Source: JACNJF01 sp050288105 (GTDB lineage: Bacteria > Pseudomonadota > Gammaproteobacteria > GCA-001735895). Taken from it: DNA of 64,000 bases. Both the position numbers and the translations under genes were made by a program. Location: assembly GCA_050288105.1 (NCBI GenBank), contig JBNKDE010000004.1, positions 62,001-126,000 of the forward strand, in the 5' to 3' direction. This document shows, piece after piece, positions 53,468 to 62,388 of the stretch (the first letter of the stretch is position 1; each line of letters begins with the position of its first letter). The notes beneath the pieces are model-generated. The model saw only the letters and a program-made list of their open reading frames with translations, made no database searches and was not told the origin of the DNA.

Positions 53468-54408
53468 TGCAAATCCTGCTTGCCAACCCTCGTGGATTTT
53501 GTGCCGGCGTGGATCGCGCTATAGATATTGTGGAGCGCGCGCTGGAATTATTCGGCGCCCCCATCTATGTGCGCCATGAAGTGGTACATAACCGCTACGT
53601 CGTCGATGACCTGAAGAATAAAGGAGCCATATTCGTCGACGAACTGGATCAGATCCCAGACGACCAGTACGTGATCTTCAGCGCGCATGGCGTATCGCGT
53701 ACAGTACAGCAACAGGCCAGGCAGCGCGGACTGAAAGTGTTTGATGCCACCTGCCCGCTGGTCACCAAGGTTCACCTGGAAGTTGCCCGCTACAGCCAGC
53801 AAGGGATTGAAACCATTCTGATCGGTCATAAAGGCCACCCTGAAGTAGAGGGCACCATGGGACAATATGACAATACCCTGGACGGAAACATATACCTGGT
53901 CGAGTCGGTTGAAGATGTTTACAAACTAAGCGTTAAAAACCCGCAACATTTGCGTTTCGTCACCCAGACCACCCTCTCCATGGATGACACGGCAAAGGTA
54001 ATCGATGCGCTGCACGAGACTTTCCCGGCAATCCAGGGCCCGAAAAAAGATGACATCTGCTACGCCACGCAGAATCGTCAGGATGCAGTAAAGAAACTCA
54101 CCGAAAACTGCGACCTGATTCTGGTCGTCGGCTCGCGTAATAGCTCCAATTCAAACCGCCTGCGCGAAATCGCACAGAACCACAACATTGATGGATATCT
54201 AATTGACGGCGCAGACGACATCAATCCGCAATGGTTAAAAGATAAAAAATGTATCGGGGTTTCCGCGGGCGCATCAGCACCTGAATTACTGGTGCAGGGC
54301 GTTATTGATTACCTGTGTGGCCTGGATAAATTTAATGTTAAATCACTGGGCTTTACCGAAGACGTCACCTTTCAGCTCCCTAAAGAATTGCGCAGATCAG
54401 AAGAATAG
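53467..54408 (+). CDS. ispH: 4-hydroxy-3-methylbut-2-enyl diphosphate reductase
   Basis: A 313-residue iron-sulfur enzyme, the last step of the MEP isoprenoid pathway. It begins MQILLANPRGFCAGVDRAI, and the three cluster cysteines are in GFCAGV, DATCPLV and DDICYATQNRQ. Substrate-binding histidines are in VRHEVVHNRYV and GHKGHPEVEG. It feeds precursors to ispB earlier in the window. It is the last gene of the run. Confidence 0.96.
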   Translation: MQILLANPRGFCAGVDRAIDIVERALELFGAPIYVRHEVVHNRYVVDDLKNKGAIFVDELDQIPDDQYVIFSAHGVSRTVQQQARQRGLKVFDATCPLVTKVHLEVARYSQQGIETILIGHKGHPEVEGTMGQYDNTLDGNIYLVESVEDVYKLSVKNPQHLRFVTQTTLSMDDTAKVIDALHETFPAIQGPKKDDICYATQNRQDAVKKLTENCDLILVVGSRNSSNSNRLREIAQNHNIDGYLIDGADDINPQWLKDKKCIGVSAGASAPELLVQGVIDYLCGLDKFNVKSLGFTEDVTFQLPKELRRSEE

Positions 54409-54431
54409 TCAGCGTAGTCCGACACATGAGT

Positions 54432-55055
54432 TCAACGATGCATCAGCAGTAGATTTAATGCCAGTAAAATAAATACCACACTTACCAGTCGATTCATCAA
54501 CACCCTGCGCGAAACTGAGTGCGTTAATTTCTCGCTGTAAAACCCAGCCAACAACGCGATTCCGCCGAACACCAGCAAGGTTGAGACAATAAACAAAAAG
54601 CCCAGCAATATGATTTGACTAGTTACCGGGCCATATGATTCATTAACAAATTGAGGCAGGAAGGCAATAAAAAACAGCCCGACTTTAGGGTTGGTTAAAT
54701 TCATCACCACCCCCCTTAGATATAATCTGACAGGCGTCAGTTTCGGTTGGCGCGCCGCATTCGCATCACTAACCACAGCGAACCAGCTCTGCCAGGCAAG
54801 ATACAGAAGATAAGCCACACCCAGCCATTGTATCAACCGGAAAAGTGCCGGAGACGCAGCCAGCAGCGCCGCCACTCCAAGCGCCACCATAGCGGTATGC
54901 CCGAGTAAGCCGCTACAGAGACCTAGCGTCACCATCACCCCTGATTTCTGTCCATAAGCCAGCGACTGACTGAGCACAAAAATGTTATCCGGCCCTGGTG
55001 TCAGGGCGAGCAGAACAGCGGTAGTAAAAAATAACGTGAGTACTTCGAGGGGCAT
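54432..55055 (-). CDS. LysE/RhtB-family amino-acid exporter
   Basis: A 207-residue membrane protein with six hydrophobic segments and the family signature LALTPGPDNIFVLSQSLAYG near residue 18, then a second feature NLTNPKVGLFFIAFLPQFV. It likely exports homoserine, threonine or another amino acid. Monocistronic and convergent with ispH. Confidence 0.9.
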   Translation of the reverse strand: MPLEVLTLFFTTAVLLALTPGPDNIFVLSQSLAYGQKSGVMVTLGLCSGLLGHTAMVALGVAALLAASPALFRLIQWLGVAYLLYLAWQSWFAVVSDANAARQPKLTPVRLYLRGVVMNLTNPKVGLFFIAFLPQFVNESYGPVTSQIILLGFLFIVSTLLVFGGIALLAGFYSEKLTHSVSRRVLMNRLVSVVFILLALNLLLMHR

Positions 55056-55281
55056 AATGAAAGGTTAAACCGGTAAACTCTCTTCAAACCACCAATAATA
55101 CCCTTCGAATAACCAGGCGGAAATCATTAATCTCTGCTAGCACTCCCAAGCGCACCAACCCAGCATGGGTGGCCATGCCGTCAAAACCAGTCAGAATCTA
55201 ATGTTCTTACTGCGGAATTCCTTGCTACTTCAGTCAAACGGGGGGGATCAGTAAACAAAGATGAGGGCATTCTGCAGAGCG

Positions 55282-55542
55282 CTAGAACCAGCCGGAAAAC
55301 AGGCGAGATAGCTGCGGCACATCAAGCAGGAAAAAAAGCGCCAGGGCAAAAAGAACAAAGAGTATCGGCAATAGATAACGCGCATTCCTTTTTTCAGAAT
55401 CAATCTGCTGTCCGATATCTTCCACCTGATGATGGATATCGTGCATAGCCTTTCTGGCAACCTGCCGACGCACGATGTGCTCCACAACCTCATCGCCCTG
55501 CTGAACTGTTTTTTCACCCTCTCCCATAGACATCAACCTCAA
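55282..55542 (-). CDS. Small single-span membrane protein, unknown function
   Basis: An 86-residue protein: a charged N-terminal part (MGEGEKTVQQGDEVVEHIVR), a basic stretch, and one membrane segment near the end (YLLPILFVLFALALFFLLDV). I do not recognise the family. The start may be the internal ATG at 55527, for which GAGG is nine bases away. A frame overlapping it in another register (55248-55517) lacks these features and is discarded. Confidence 0.5.
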   Translation of the reverse strand: MRLMSMGEGEKTVQQGDEVVEHIVRRQVARKAMHDIHHQVEDIGQQIDSEKRNARYLLPILFVLFALALFFLLDVPQLSRLFSGWF

Positions 55543-55751
55543 AAGCTCTGTATTAATCAGGTATTTCGTGCGTTTTTCTGTTATTCAACTGTAGCAGCCA
55601 GCTAAAAAGCCTTCAATTTCTCACATTGACCCTGTTCTCAGTCTGGTGAAATAAGTTTTAAAATCTCGCCGAAACAGCTTTTTTCAGTTCAGTTTACATT
55701 CATCATGCATCGCTAAACTACTCCCGTACCTAAACAGAACGGGAGTTCGAC

Positions 55752-56090
55752 ATGAAAATTAAAACACTGAAAACTGTAAAAATTTCGACGCTGGTATTTA
55801 TCGCCGCAATGGCCGGCACCCTGCCTGCCACCTCTATGGCCCATGATAATGGTCAAACCCAGGTTGATGTCCTGCTACATCTACTACCCCTGCTAAGTGC
55901 ACAACATGTTCACGAGCATGACTACGTCTATGAGCATAACTACAGGCATCATCATCCTCATAAGGTAAAGCAATTTCGTCAGTATCCAACACGCAGATAT
56001 GGTCATGGCAGAAACCATTACCAGGGGCCTGTCGTACGCAGCTATGAGCGTTATTCGGACAATAAAATTATAAGAAAGCATTTTGATTAA
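55752..56090 (+). CDS. Small exported histidine-rich protein
   Basis: A 112-residue protein with a signal peptide ending near SMAH. The mature part is rich in His, Tyr and Arg (HVHEHDYVYEHNYRHHHPHK), with a basic tail. Histidine clusters suggest metal binding in the periplasm. No family recognised. It lies 21 bases ahead of the choice-of-anchor H gene on the same strand, with a GGGAG ribosome site. Confidence 0.65.
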   Translation: MKIKTLKTVKISTLVFIAAMAGTLPATSMAHDNGQTQVDVLLHLLPLLSAQHVHEHDYVYEHNYRHHHPHKVKQFRQYPTRRYGHGRNHYQGPVVRSYERYSDNKIIRKHFD

Positions 56091-56111
56091 AACTGACGGA
56101 GGTTGTCCGTG

Positions 56112-56852
56112 ATGAAAACTCTAACCCTGTTGTTCATTTGCCTGTTGCCGTCGCTGGCTTTTGCAGAAAATACTGAAACGATTACGCTGCGCAGTGCGGG
56201 TAAATTGATCGCAGATGATACTCTGGACCTGACGCAGCAGATCGAGCTCAGCCGTTCAATCACCCTGCTAAAATCGGCCGCGCAGGAAGCCGCTACTGCA
56301 ACATCGATTCAAAGTAACAGGCTGGCGAATACCTACTCAGATCCGGTTCAGTTTGATCTGTTTGATGCCTGGGTTGATTTGAGCGGAGACCTTGATCAGG
56401 ATGGTTACTATCACAATATCAGGGTGAGCTTTGACGCCGACGTGAATACACAAACCACTGAAGCGGTATATGCCAAGATTTACCTCAGCTATCAGGGTGG
56501 CCCCTGGTTTTTGCTCAGCACAACGGATTTGTTTGAGATCTACAGTAACTCAGCAAATGACAGTTACGAGATTTTTAATGAACTTGAGCAGGGGTTCGCC
56601 AGCGGTGACTATGAGGTCTTGATCGAGTTACATAGCCTGTACCATAGTGGCATTGTGAGTCAGAAAATCGTTCAACTGGACAAAGCAGGTTATCTGATCA
56701 CGCTTGAGGATCTGGAACGGGATCAGCCTTCCTATAGTGTTGTCTATGTTGACAGCTATAGTTACGGTGTATCAGGTGGGTTTTCTGCTTTCAGTATTTT
56801 ACTGCTCGGGTTAATGCTGGGTATTAAGCGAAGATTTGTGCCCACACATTAA
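56112..56852 (+). CDS. Choice-of-anchor H family protein with GlyGly-CTERM-like tail
   Basis: A 246-residue exported protein with a signal peptide ending near AFA. The core has QFDLFDAWVDLSGDLDQDGY, which is typical of the choice-of-anchor H family. The C terminus is GVSGGFSAFSILLLGLMLGIKRR: a glycine pair, a hydrophobic span and basic residues, as in GlyGly-CTERM sorting signals processed by rhombosortase. I chose the ATG at 56112, nine bases after GGAGG. No rhombosortase gene is in the window. Confidence 0.7.
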   Translation: MKTLTLLFICLLPSLAFAENTETITLRSAGKLIADDTLDLTQQIELSRSITLLKSAAQEAATATSIQSNRLANTYSDPVQFDLFDAWVDLSGDLDQDGYYHNIRVSFDADVNTQTTEAVYAKIYLSYQGGPWFLLSTTDLFEIYSNSANDSYEIFNELEQGFASGDYEVLIELHSLYHSGIVSQKIVQLDKAGYLITLEDLERDQPSYSVVYVDSYSYGVSGGFSAFSILLLGLMLGIKRRFVPTH

Positions 56853-56854
56853 AA

Positions 56855-56908
56855 TGCTCCAGAGCCATGCATGATAAATAAGGGGGGGATCATGCACGGC
56901 CTGGAGCA
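56855..56908 (+). other. Long imperfect hairpin after the choice-of-anchor H gene
   Basis: TGCTCCAGAGCCATGCATGAT pairs with ATCATGCACGGCCTGGAGCA with two mismatches; to stay short I note the arms at 56855-56875 and 56889-56908. No T run follows. It could be a processing or 3'-end-stabilising structure. Confidence 0.5.
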
Positions 56909-56974
56909 AAGGGTGAAATCTTTTTCCAGACTGGAATATTCAGTTCCAGCTTAACAAAGGAGGTATATGTTCAT

Positions 56975-57001
56975 ATGATCGGCATCCTTGCCGATCCATA
57001 A
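56975..57001 (+). other. Possible 8-codon mini-ORF under a strong Shine-Dalgarno, with hairpin
   Basis: AAAGGAGGT at 56956-56964 is a nearly perfect ribosome site with no gene behind it. The first long-enough frame is ATG at 56975, which encodes MIGILADP and stops. The same bases form a perfect 8-bp hairpin (GATCGGCA / TGCCGATC, 56978-56997). It lies 175 bases ahead of regB. It could be a leader peptide or just a chance match. The rest of the 56853-57175 gap shows nothing else. Confidence 0.3.
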
Positions 57002-57175
57002 GTGCAACCAACTCCTTGAGTCTGAAGCATAGTAAAAACCTGTAAATAGCAACAGTGACAAATTGTCGCAGTTGCTCAATATAAATCGTATTAGCAGTTC
57101 TTAAGGCGCCAGGCAGGATGATTTAGCGTGCCGTAGCGACTAAACTACAGACTGTCTAAATTCAGAGTTTGTTAC

Positions 57176-58462
57176 ATGTCGAACAACGGCGTACAGAGTT
57201 CAGCACGTATACTGCGTCAGTTATATTTGCTGCGCAATGTCACTATCGTTTTCATTTCACTGATGGTGGTACTGGCGTATTACGGGTTGAAAATTAACCT
57301 GCCCGTTATTCCGCTCAGCATCATTCTGCTGATTATGGCTATCACTAACCTGGTCACCCGTTTCATCATTGATCAGGACCATGCCATCAGCCAGCGCATG
57401 ATATTTGTTCAGTTGCTGATCGAGATTATCTCCTTTTCATTTATCCTGTATTTTGCCGGGGGTGCAACCAATCCATTAACCTTCTTTTACCTGATCCCTC
57501 TGGCAATTGCAGCCACCGTCATCCCCGGAAAATACACCTGGACGCTGACCCTGATAACCGTCGTACTATATAGCCTGCTACTGGAATACTATGTTCCACT
57601 GTCCTACCAGATGCATGATCATCAGCACATGCAACCCGGTAGCAACCAGTTTTCTCAGCATGTACTGGGCATGTGGTTTGGTTTTCTGGTCAGCGCACTG
57701 CTGGTCACCTGGTTCATCACCTACCTGGCACAGGAATTAAACGCCAGAGACAAAGCTATTAACGAGGCTCGCCAGCGTGAATTGCGAGACCAGCAGATGG
57801 TTACACTGGGTACGCTGGCTGCTGGTACCGCGCATGAACTCAGTACCCCACTGGCAACGCTGGCAATCGTAGCTGGCGAGCTTACTGATGGCTACGCGCC
57901 CGAAAGCAACCAGGAGCTATTTGAAAATCAGCAAATTCTTCGCAACCAGATTGTACGCTGTAAGGACATCCTGTCGGTTTTATCCGAGTCAGCAGGAGAA
58001 GTACGTGCAGATGAAGGCTACCTGATACCGGCGGATGACTTCATCGACCAGACCATACAACACTGGCAGAATCTGCGTGAAGGTCTGAGTTTTGAATTGA
58101 ATAAAGATCGCTTAACCGATGAAGCGCAAATTTTATATGACAAGACCATTAGCCAGTCGGTGATTAACCTGCTGAATAATGCGGCTGAAGTTTCACAGGA
58201 GCCGATTCTGATCAACATCATCAGTGAGCAGGAAAACCTGGTCATTGAAATCATCGATAATGGACCGGGCATGAGCGATGAACAGATCCAGATGGCTGGC
58301 GAGACCAGTTTTTCTGATAAACCACACGGCATGGGAATCGGGTTATTCCTCGCGATCAGCACATTGCGCAGGAGTGGTGGCAGTGTTCAATTTGAACGTT
58401 TACCCGAATCCGGTACCTGTACCAGGATCAACATGCCGTTAATTCTTTCTGAGGCGAAATAA
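57176..58462 (+). CDS. regB: Redox sensor histidine kinase RegB/PrrB
   Basis: A 428-residue kinase with six membrane segments in the first 190 residues. It has the quinone-sensing motif GGATNPL (95-101, family GGxxNPF), the H-box LAAGTAHELSTPLATLA with His220, and the redox cysteine at 262 in RCKDILSVLS, matching Cys265 of Rhodobacter RegB. The ATPase part (NLLNNAAE, DNGPGMS, GMGIGLFL) is intact. It senses the quinone pool and redox state. It is coupled to regA (TAATG). Confidence 0.9.
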   Translation: MSNNGVQSSARILRQLYLLRNVTIVFISLMVVLAYYGLKINLPVIPLSIILLIMAITNLVTRFIIDQDHAISQRMIFVQLLIEIISFSFILYFAGGATNPLTFFYLIPLAIAATVIPGKYTWTLTLITVVLYSLLLEYYVPLSYQMHDHQHMQPGSNQFSQHVLGMWFGFLVSALLVTWFITYLAQELNARDKAINEARQRELRDQQMVTLGTLAAGTAHELSTPLATLAIVAGELTDGYAPESNQELFENQQILRNQIVRCKDILSVLSESAGEVRADEGYLIPADDFIDQTIQHWQNLREGLSFELNKDRLTDEAQILYDKTISQSVINLLNNAAEVSQEPILINIISEQENLVIEIIDNGPGMSDEQIQMAGETSFSDKPHGMGIGLFLAISTLRRSGGSVQFERLPESGTCTRINMPLILSEAK

Positions 58463-59007
58463 TGGAAAACAACCCTGATCAACCCAACCTGCTACTGGTT
58501 GATGACGACGAAGTTTTATGTCACGTATTGTCACGCGCGCTTAGCAAACGACATTATAACGTGCAGGTTGCCCACAGCCTGGATGAAGCTCTACGCTGTG
58601 CGCATCAACATCCACCCGAATTTGCGGTGGTTGATTTACGCATAGGTAACGACTCCGGATTAAACGTCATCAAGGAGCTGGCAGAAAGCGAACCGGGGAT
58701 CCGTATCGTCGTTTTAACAGGTTATGCCAGCATTAGCACCGCCGTCGAATCAATTAAACTGGGTGCCATTCATTACCTCACCAAACCAGCCGAGGTGGAT
58801 GACATCATCCAGGCCTTTTACCATGAAGAAGGCCGTACCGAAGTTGATATCTCACCACAACCCATGTCTGTCAAACGCATGGAATGGGAACACCTGCAAA
58901 AGGTCCTCAACGACAATGACGGCAACATCTCTGCTGCTGCGCGTGCCATGGGTATGCACCGTAGAACGCTACAAAGAAAACTCGCAAAAAAACCCGTGAA
59001 GCAATAA
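58462..59007 (+). CDS. regA: Redox response regulator RegA/PrrA
   Basis: A 181-residue regulator: receiver domain with Asp58 (EFAVVDLRIGNDSGL) and Lys in YLTKPAE, a proline-containing linker, and a Fis-type helix-turn-helix (GNISAAARAMGMHRRTLQRKL), the strongly conserved RegA DNA-reading helix. It controls respiration, carbon and nitrogen fixation genes in other Proteobacteria. Its targets here are unknown. Confidence 0.92.
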   Translation: MENNPDQPNLLLVDDDEVLCHVLSRALSKRHYNVQVAHSLDEALRCAHQHPPEFAVVDLRIGNDSGLNVIKELAESEPGIRIVVLTGYASISTAVESIKLGAIHYLTKPAEVDDIIQAFYHEEGRTEVDISPQPMSVKRMEWEHLQKVLNDNDGNISAAARAMGMHRRTLQRKLAKKPVKQ

Positions 59008-59032
59008 AAAAGCCCCGACTTGCGGGGCTTTT
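59008..59032. terminator. Bidirectional terminator between regA and dctM
   Basis: AAAAGCCCCG / CGGGGCTTTT with loop ACTTG, T-rich on both sides. It separates the convergent regBA and dctPQM transcripts. Confidence 0.9.
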
Positions 59033-59049
59033 GAAGTGCGTTACTGGTT

Positions 59050-60414
59050 TTACTTGGTGATAATCTCCGGCCCCATCATCAGGGTCGGTAACCAGGTGGA
59101 AATCCAGGGCACGTAAGTGACAATGATCAGGAACAGGAACATCACACCTAACCAGGGTGCTGCAGCCTTGACGATATTCATCATCGACATACCCGCTACC
59201 CCTGCCGTCACAAACAGGTTTAACCCTACCGGCGGCGTGATCATCCCTATCTCCATATTCACCACCATCATGATACCCAGGTGAATCGGATCGATACCCA
59301 ACTGTATTGCAATCGGGAATACCAGCGGCGCCACGATGATCAATAAGCCTGATGGCTCCATAAACTGCCCACCAATAAGCAGCAGCAGATTTACAACAAT
59401 CAGGAACATGATGGGGCCAAACCCAGCCGATAACATAGCTTCTGTGATGGCCTGAGGAATACGTTCTTCGGTCAGAACATGCTTGAGTATCAGTGCGTTG
59501 GCAATGATAAACAGCAACATAATCGTCAGCTTACCGGCTTCAAACAGGCTTTTCTTGGTATCAGCATGCCAAAATACCGATAGCCCTCGCCATAACAGCA
59601 TAATACCGCCTGCGCCTTTGTGCTTGAATGGTCCCATATCGCGGTAGATAAAATTGGCGATTAAAAAAGCGTAAATCGCGGCTACCGCAGCGGCTTCAGT
59701 GGGGGTAAAGATACCACCATAAATTCCGCCCAGGATGATCACGATCAGCATCAAACCCCACACAGCATCACGTCCCGCTTCAAAAATTTCGCCCCAGCCA
59801 GCCCAGGGTTGCGCAGGCAGGTTTTTGTATCTGGCGACAACGTAGATGGCGAGCATGAGCATACCACCAGCCAGCAGGCCAGGCACCACGCCTCCCAGGA
59901 ACATACGGCCCACAGAGACATCGGTCGCCGCGGCATACACCACCATTACGATAGATGGCGGTATTAAAATACCCAGCGTACCCGCATTACAGATAACTCC
60001 GGCAGCGAATTCGCGCGTATAGCCTACCTGCAACATACCCGCAATAACGATACTTCCTATCGCGACCACTGTTGCGGGAGAAGAGCCTGATAATGCGGCA
60101 AACATCATACAGGCGAAAACTGACGCCATCGCCAGGCCACCACGAAACGAACCCACCATTGCAATGGCAAAACGTATGATCCGGTGCGCAACGCCACCAG
60201 TCGACATGAACACGGATGCCAGAATGAAAAACGGGATCGCCAGCAGCGTGTAATGCCCCTGAAAAGCTGAGAATAAGGTTTGCGCGACCGAAGCATAGGA
60301 CGCGTCTGAATGGATCATCAGGAAGATAATACTCGACAATCCCAGTGAAATAGCGATCGGTACACCGATCAGCATGAAACCTATGACCATCAGGAATAAA
60401 AATAGAATATCCAT
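59050..60414 (-). CDS. dctM: TRAP transporter large permease DctM
   Basis: A 454-residue membrane protein with about twelve segments. It has the family features LSGSSPATVVAIGSIVIAGM, NAGTLGILIPPSIVMVVYA and IGMITPPVGLNLFV. It forms the sodium-driven channel for C4-dicarboxylates together with DctQ. The start overlaps the dctQ stop by one base (TAATG). Confidence 0.94.
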   Translation of the reverse strand: MDILFLFLMVIGFMLIGVPIAISLGLSSIIFLMIHSDASYASVAQTLFSAFQGHYTLLAIPFFILASVFMSTGGVAHRIIRFAIAMVGSFRGGLAMASVFACMMFAALSGSSPATVVAIGSIVIAGMLQVGYTREFAAGVICNAGTLGILIPPSIVMVVYAAATDVSVGRMFLGGVVPGLLAGGMLMLAIYVVARYKNLPAQPWAGWGEIFEAGRDAVWGLMLIVIILGGIYGGIFTPTEAAAVAAIYAFLIANFIYRDMGPFKHKGAGGIMLLWRGLSVFWHADTKKSLFEAGKLTIMLLFIIANALILKHVLTEERIPQAITEAMLSAGFGPIMFLIVVNLLLLIGGQFMEPSGLLIIVAPLVFPIAIQLGIDPIHLGIMMVVNMEIGMITPPVGLNLFVTAGVAGMSMMNIVKAAAPWLGVMFLFLIIVTYVPWISTWLPTLMMGPEIITK

Positions 60415-61061
60415 TATTTATTCTCCTCATGTGCAACCTGGTACTCTTTCTCCTGGATGAGAGCCTCTTCCAGCTCCTCTTCTACCTCATGACTGGCGAT
60501 AATTTTATCCAGTTCGCCCGTCAGCACCTTCCAGCCCAGTTGAAAAAATCGCAAGGTGAGCAATGCGATACCCAACGGTAAAGCCAGGTAAGGAATAAAC
60601 CTTGGAATTTTTTCGTATGCCTCACCCTCATTCAATGGGCCTTCGATAAAACGCAAAAAATCGGGCATAGGAATATCCTGAGTCTCCAACCACGCTCTTT
60701 CGGTTGCAAAGGGATACCAGTAGTTCCAGGAACCAACTAATAACATAATTGAAAAGACCAGGCAGGCAGACACAGAAATGATCGCCAGAATCTTGCGTTG
60801 CATCGGCGATACCATATTGATAACTACATCAACACCGATGTGAACATGCTTTTTAACGCCGTAAGATGCGCCCATCAATACCAACCAGGCAAACAGATAA
60901 ACGGTCATCTCTAATGCCCACAGAATATTATTGTTAAAAACGTAGCGGGCGATTACGTTTGCAAAGGTTATCAGGGTCATTAACCCAAGACAGATTGCGA
61001 TACTGGTTTCTTCGATATTATCGACAATCTGACCGATCTTGCTTGTCGGATGGTGGCTCAT
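60414..61061 (-). CDS. dctQ: TRAP transporter small permease DctQ
   Basis: A 215-residue membrane protein with four segments and the DctQ motif ARYVFNNNILWALEMTVYLFAW. Its loop between segments 3 and 4 and its charged C-terminal tail (VEEELEEALIQEKEY) are longer than usual. It works with DctM and DctP. Confidence 0.92.
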   Translation of the reverse strand: MSHHPTSKIGQIVDNIEETSIAICLGLMTLITFANVIARYVFNNNILWALEMTVYLFAWLVLMGASYGVKKHVHIGVDVVINMVSPMQRKILAIISVSACLVFSIMLLVGSWNYWYPFATERAWLETQDIPMPDFLRFIEGPLNEGEAYEKIPRFIPYLALPLGIALLTLRFFQLGWKVLTGELDKIIASHEVEEELEEALIQEKEYQVAHEENK

Positions 61062-61157
61062 AGATTGCTCCCGTTAAGTGTCAGACCAAACTACCATTAC
61101 CCGACCAAATCAGAACTAAATTCGGCAGGCAATTAAGGTTTCTTTATAATTATTAAG

Positions 61158-61188
61158 TAAACAGCGGCCAGCTACTGACCGCTGTTTA
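61158..61188 (-). other. Hairpin between dctP and dctQ
   Basis: TAAACAGCGGTCAG / CTGGCCGCTGTTTA around TAG on the minus strand, with one wobble and no T run. Such a hairpin after a binding-protein gene often protects its mRNA 3' end and raises its expression over the permease genes. Confidence 0.65.
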
Positions 61189-61222
61189 TATGGACAACTG
61201 TTAAAGATTGACCAGACGATAC

Positions 61223-62221
61223 TTACATATTGGACTTTAACGCAGCATCCATCAAGTCCGCACCAATATCCTTTTCAAACTTCTTCCATACTGGTTTCAT
61301 TGCTTCAACCCAGGCCTGGCGTTGATCATCAGTTAAGCTGCGTACGACTCCGCCTGCCTTGATGATATTTTCCTTGTTCTGATTATTCACACGGGTTGAC
61401 TCAGCGTTACGCGCTTCAGACACTTCTTTCAGGATAGTGCTCAATTGACTGCGCACATCACCAGGCAGCCCATCCCACCATTTGCTGGAAGTCACTACCA
61501 GGTAGTCCAGAATGCCATGATTGGTTTCTGTGGTACCGTCCTGTACTTCAAAGAACTTTTTACCATAGATGTTAGACCAGGTATTTTCCTGACCATCGAC
61601 AACCTTGGTCTGTAATCCGCCGTACACCTCTTTGAAAGACATTTTCTGAGGTGAGGCGCCCAGCTGCTCAAACTGAGCAACGAGTACATCTGAAGCCTGA
61701 ACTCGGAATTTGAGACCTTTTGCATCTTCGGGCAGAATCAGCGGCTTATTGGCAGACATCTGTTTCATGCCGTTGTGCCAGAACGCCAGACCTTTCAGAC
61801 CACGTCGTTTCATGGAGTTCTTCAGTTTTTCGCCATCTTCCGAATTTTGAAAACGATCTACCGCATCTACGTTTTTAAATACAAAAGGCAGATCAAAGAT
61901 GCGGAACTTTTTGGTGAATTTTTCGAATTTTGACAATGAAGGTGCTGCCATCTGAACATCGCCATTGAGCATGGCTTCCAGTACCTTGTCATCATCATAC
62001 AGTGTTGAATTGGGGAAGACCTCCATACAGGCTTTGCCATTCATTTCCTCATTTACACGTTTTTCCAGTAATGACGCGGCGATACCTTTAGGGTGTTTAT
62101 CGGTATTGGTCACGTGACTGAATTTGATAACTATCTCACCTGGGTCGCAGTTTGCCAGTGCGGCAGTACTTGAAACAGCCAGAACAGAAGATACAGCAAG
62201 ACCTATGATTGCTTTACGCAT
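61223..62221 (-). CDS. dctP: TRAP transporter C4-dicarboxylate-binding protein DctP
   Basis: A 332-residue periplasmic protein with a signal peptide ending near ALANC. Conserved DctP features are IKFSHVTNTDKHPKG, GLKFRVQASDVL with the carboxylate-binding arginine, and VVDGQENTWSNIYGKKFFEVQ. Two cysteines (mature residue 2 and KACMEVF) may form a disulfide. The substrate is probably succinate, fumarate or malate, but TRAP proteins vary. It is first in the operon, behind a sigma54-type promoter. Confidence 0.92.
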   Translation of the reverse strand: MRKAIIGLAVSSVLAVSSTAALANCDPGEIVIKFSHVTNTDKHPKGIAASLLEKRVNEEMNGKACMEVFPNSTLYDDDKVLEAMLNGDVQMAAPSLSKFEKFTKKFRIFDLPFVFKNVDAVDRFQNSEDGEKLKNSMKRRGLKGLAFWHNGMKQMSANKPLILPEDAKGLKFRVQASDVLVAQFEQLGASPQKMSFKEVYGGLQTKVVDGQENTWSNIYGKKFFEVQDGTTETNHGILDYLVVTSSKWWDGLPGDVRSQLSTILKEVSEARNAESTRVNNQNKENIIKAGGVVRSLTDDQRQAWVEAMKPVWKKFEKDIGADLMDAALKSNM

Positions 62222-62288
62222 GTGATAACCTCCGGGGTTTGTTTATAGTAATGGGGGCATCGCCCCCTTGATCGAACAATCAAATACA

Positions 62289-62304
62289 GCACAGTACGTG
62301 CCAA
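62289..62304 (-). promoter_or_regulatory. sigma54 promoter of dctPQM
   Basis: On the minus strand TTGGCACGTACTGTGC: the -24 element TGGCACG is perfect, and the -12 element is GTGCT against TTGCW, with the right four-base spacing. Expected start near 62278, about 57 bases before dctP. DctD-type activators use this promoter class. Confidence 0.72.
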
Positions 62305-62388
62305 TTTCTCTAAACAGCCGATCAAATTGAGCAATGCTTTGAAATTTAAAGGATTTTTAACTATAAATAGCGACATCAGAAAAAATGC

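Noticed and set aside
55248..55517. An 89-codon frame overlapping the small membrane protein gene
   Set aside because: It is in a different register, has Cys/Arg-rich composition typical of shadow frames, and the overlapping frame has a coherent membrane protein.
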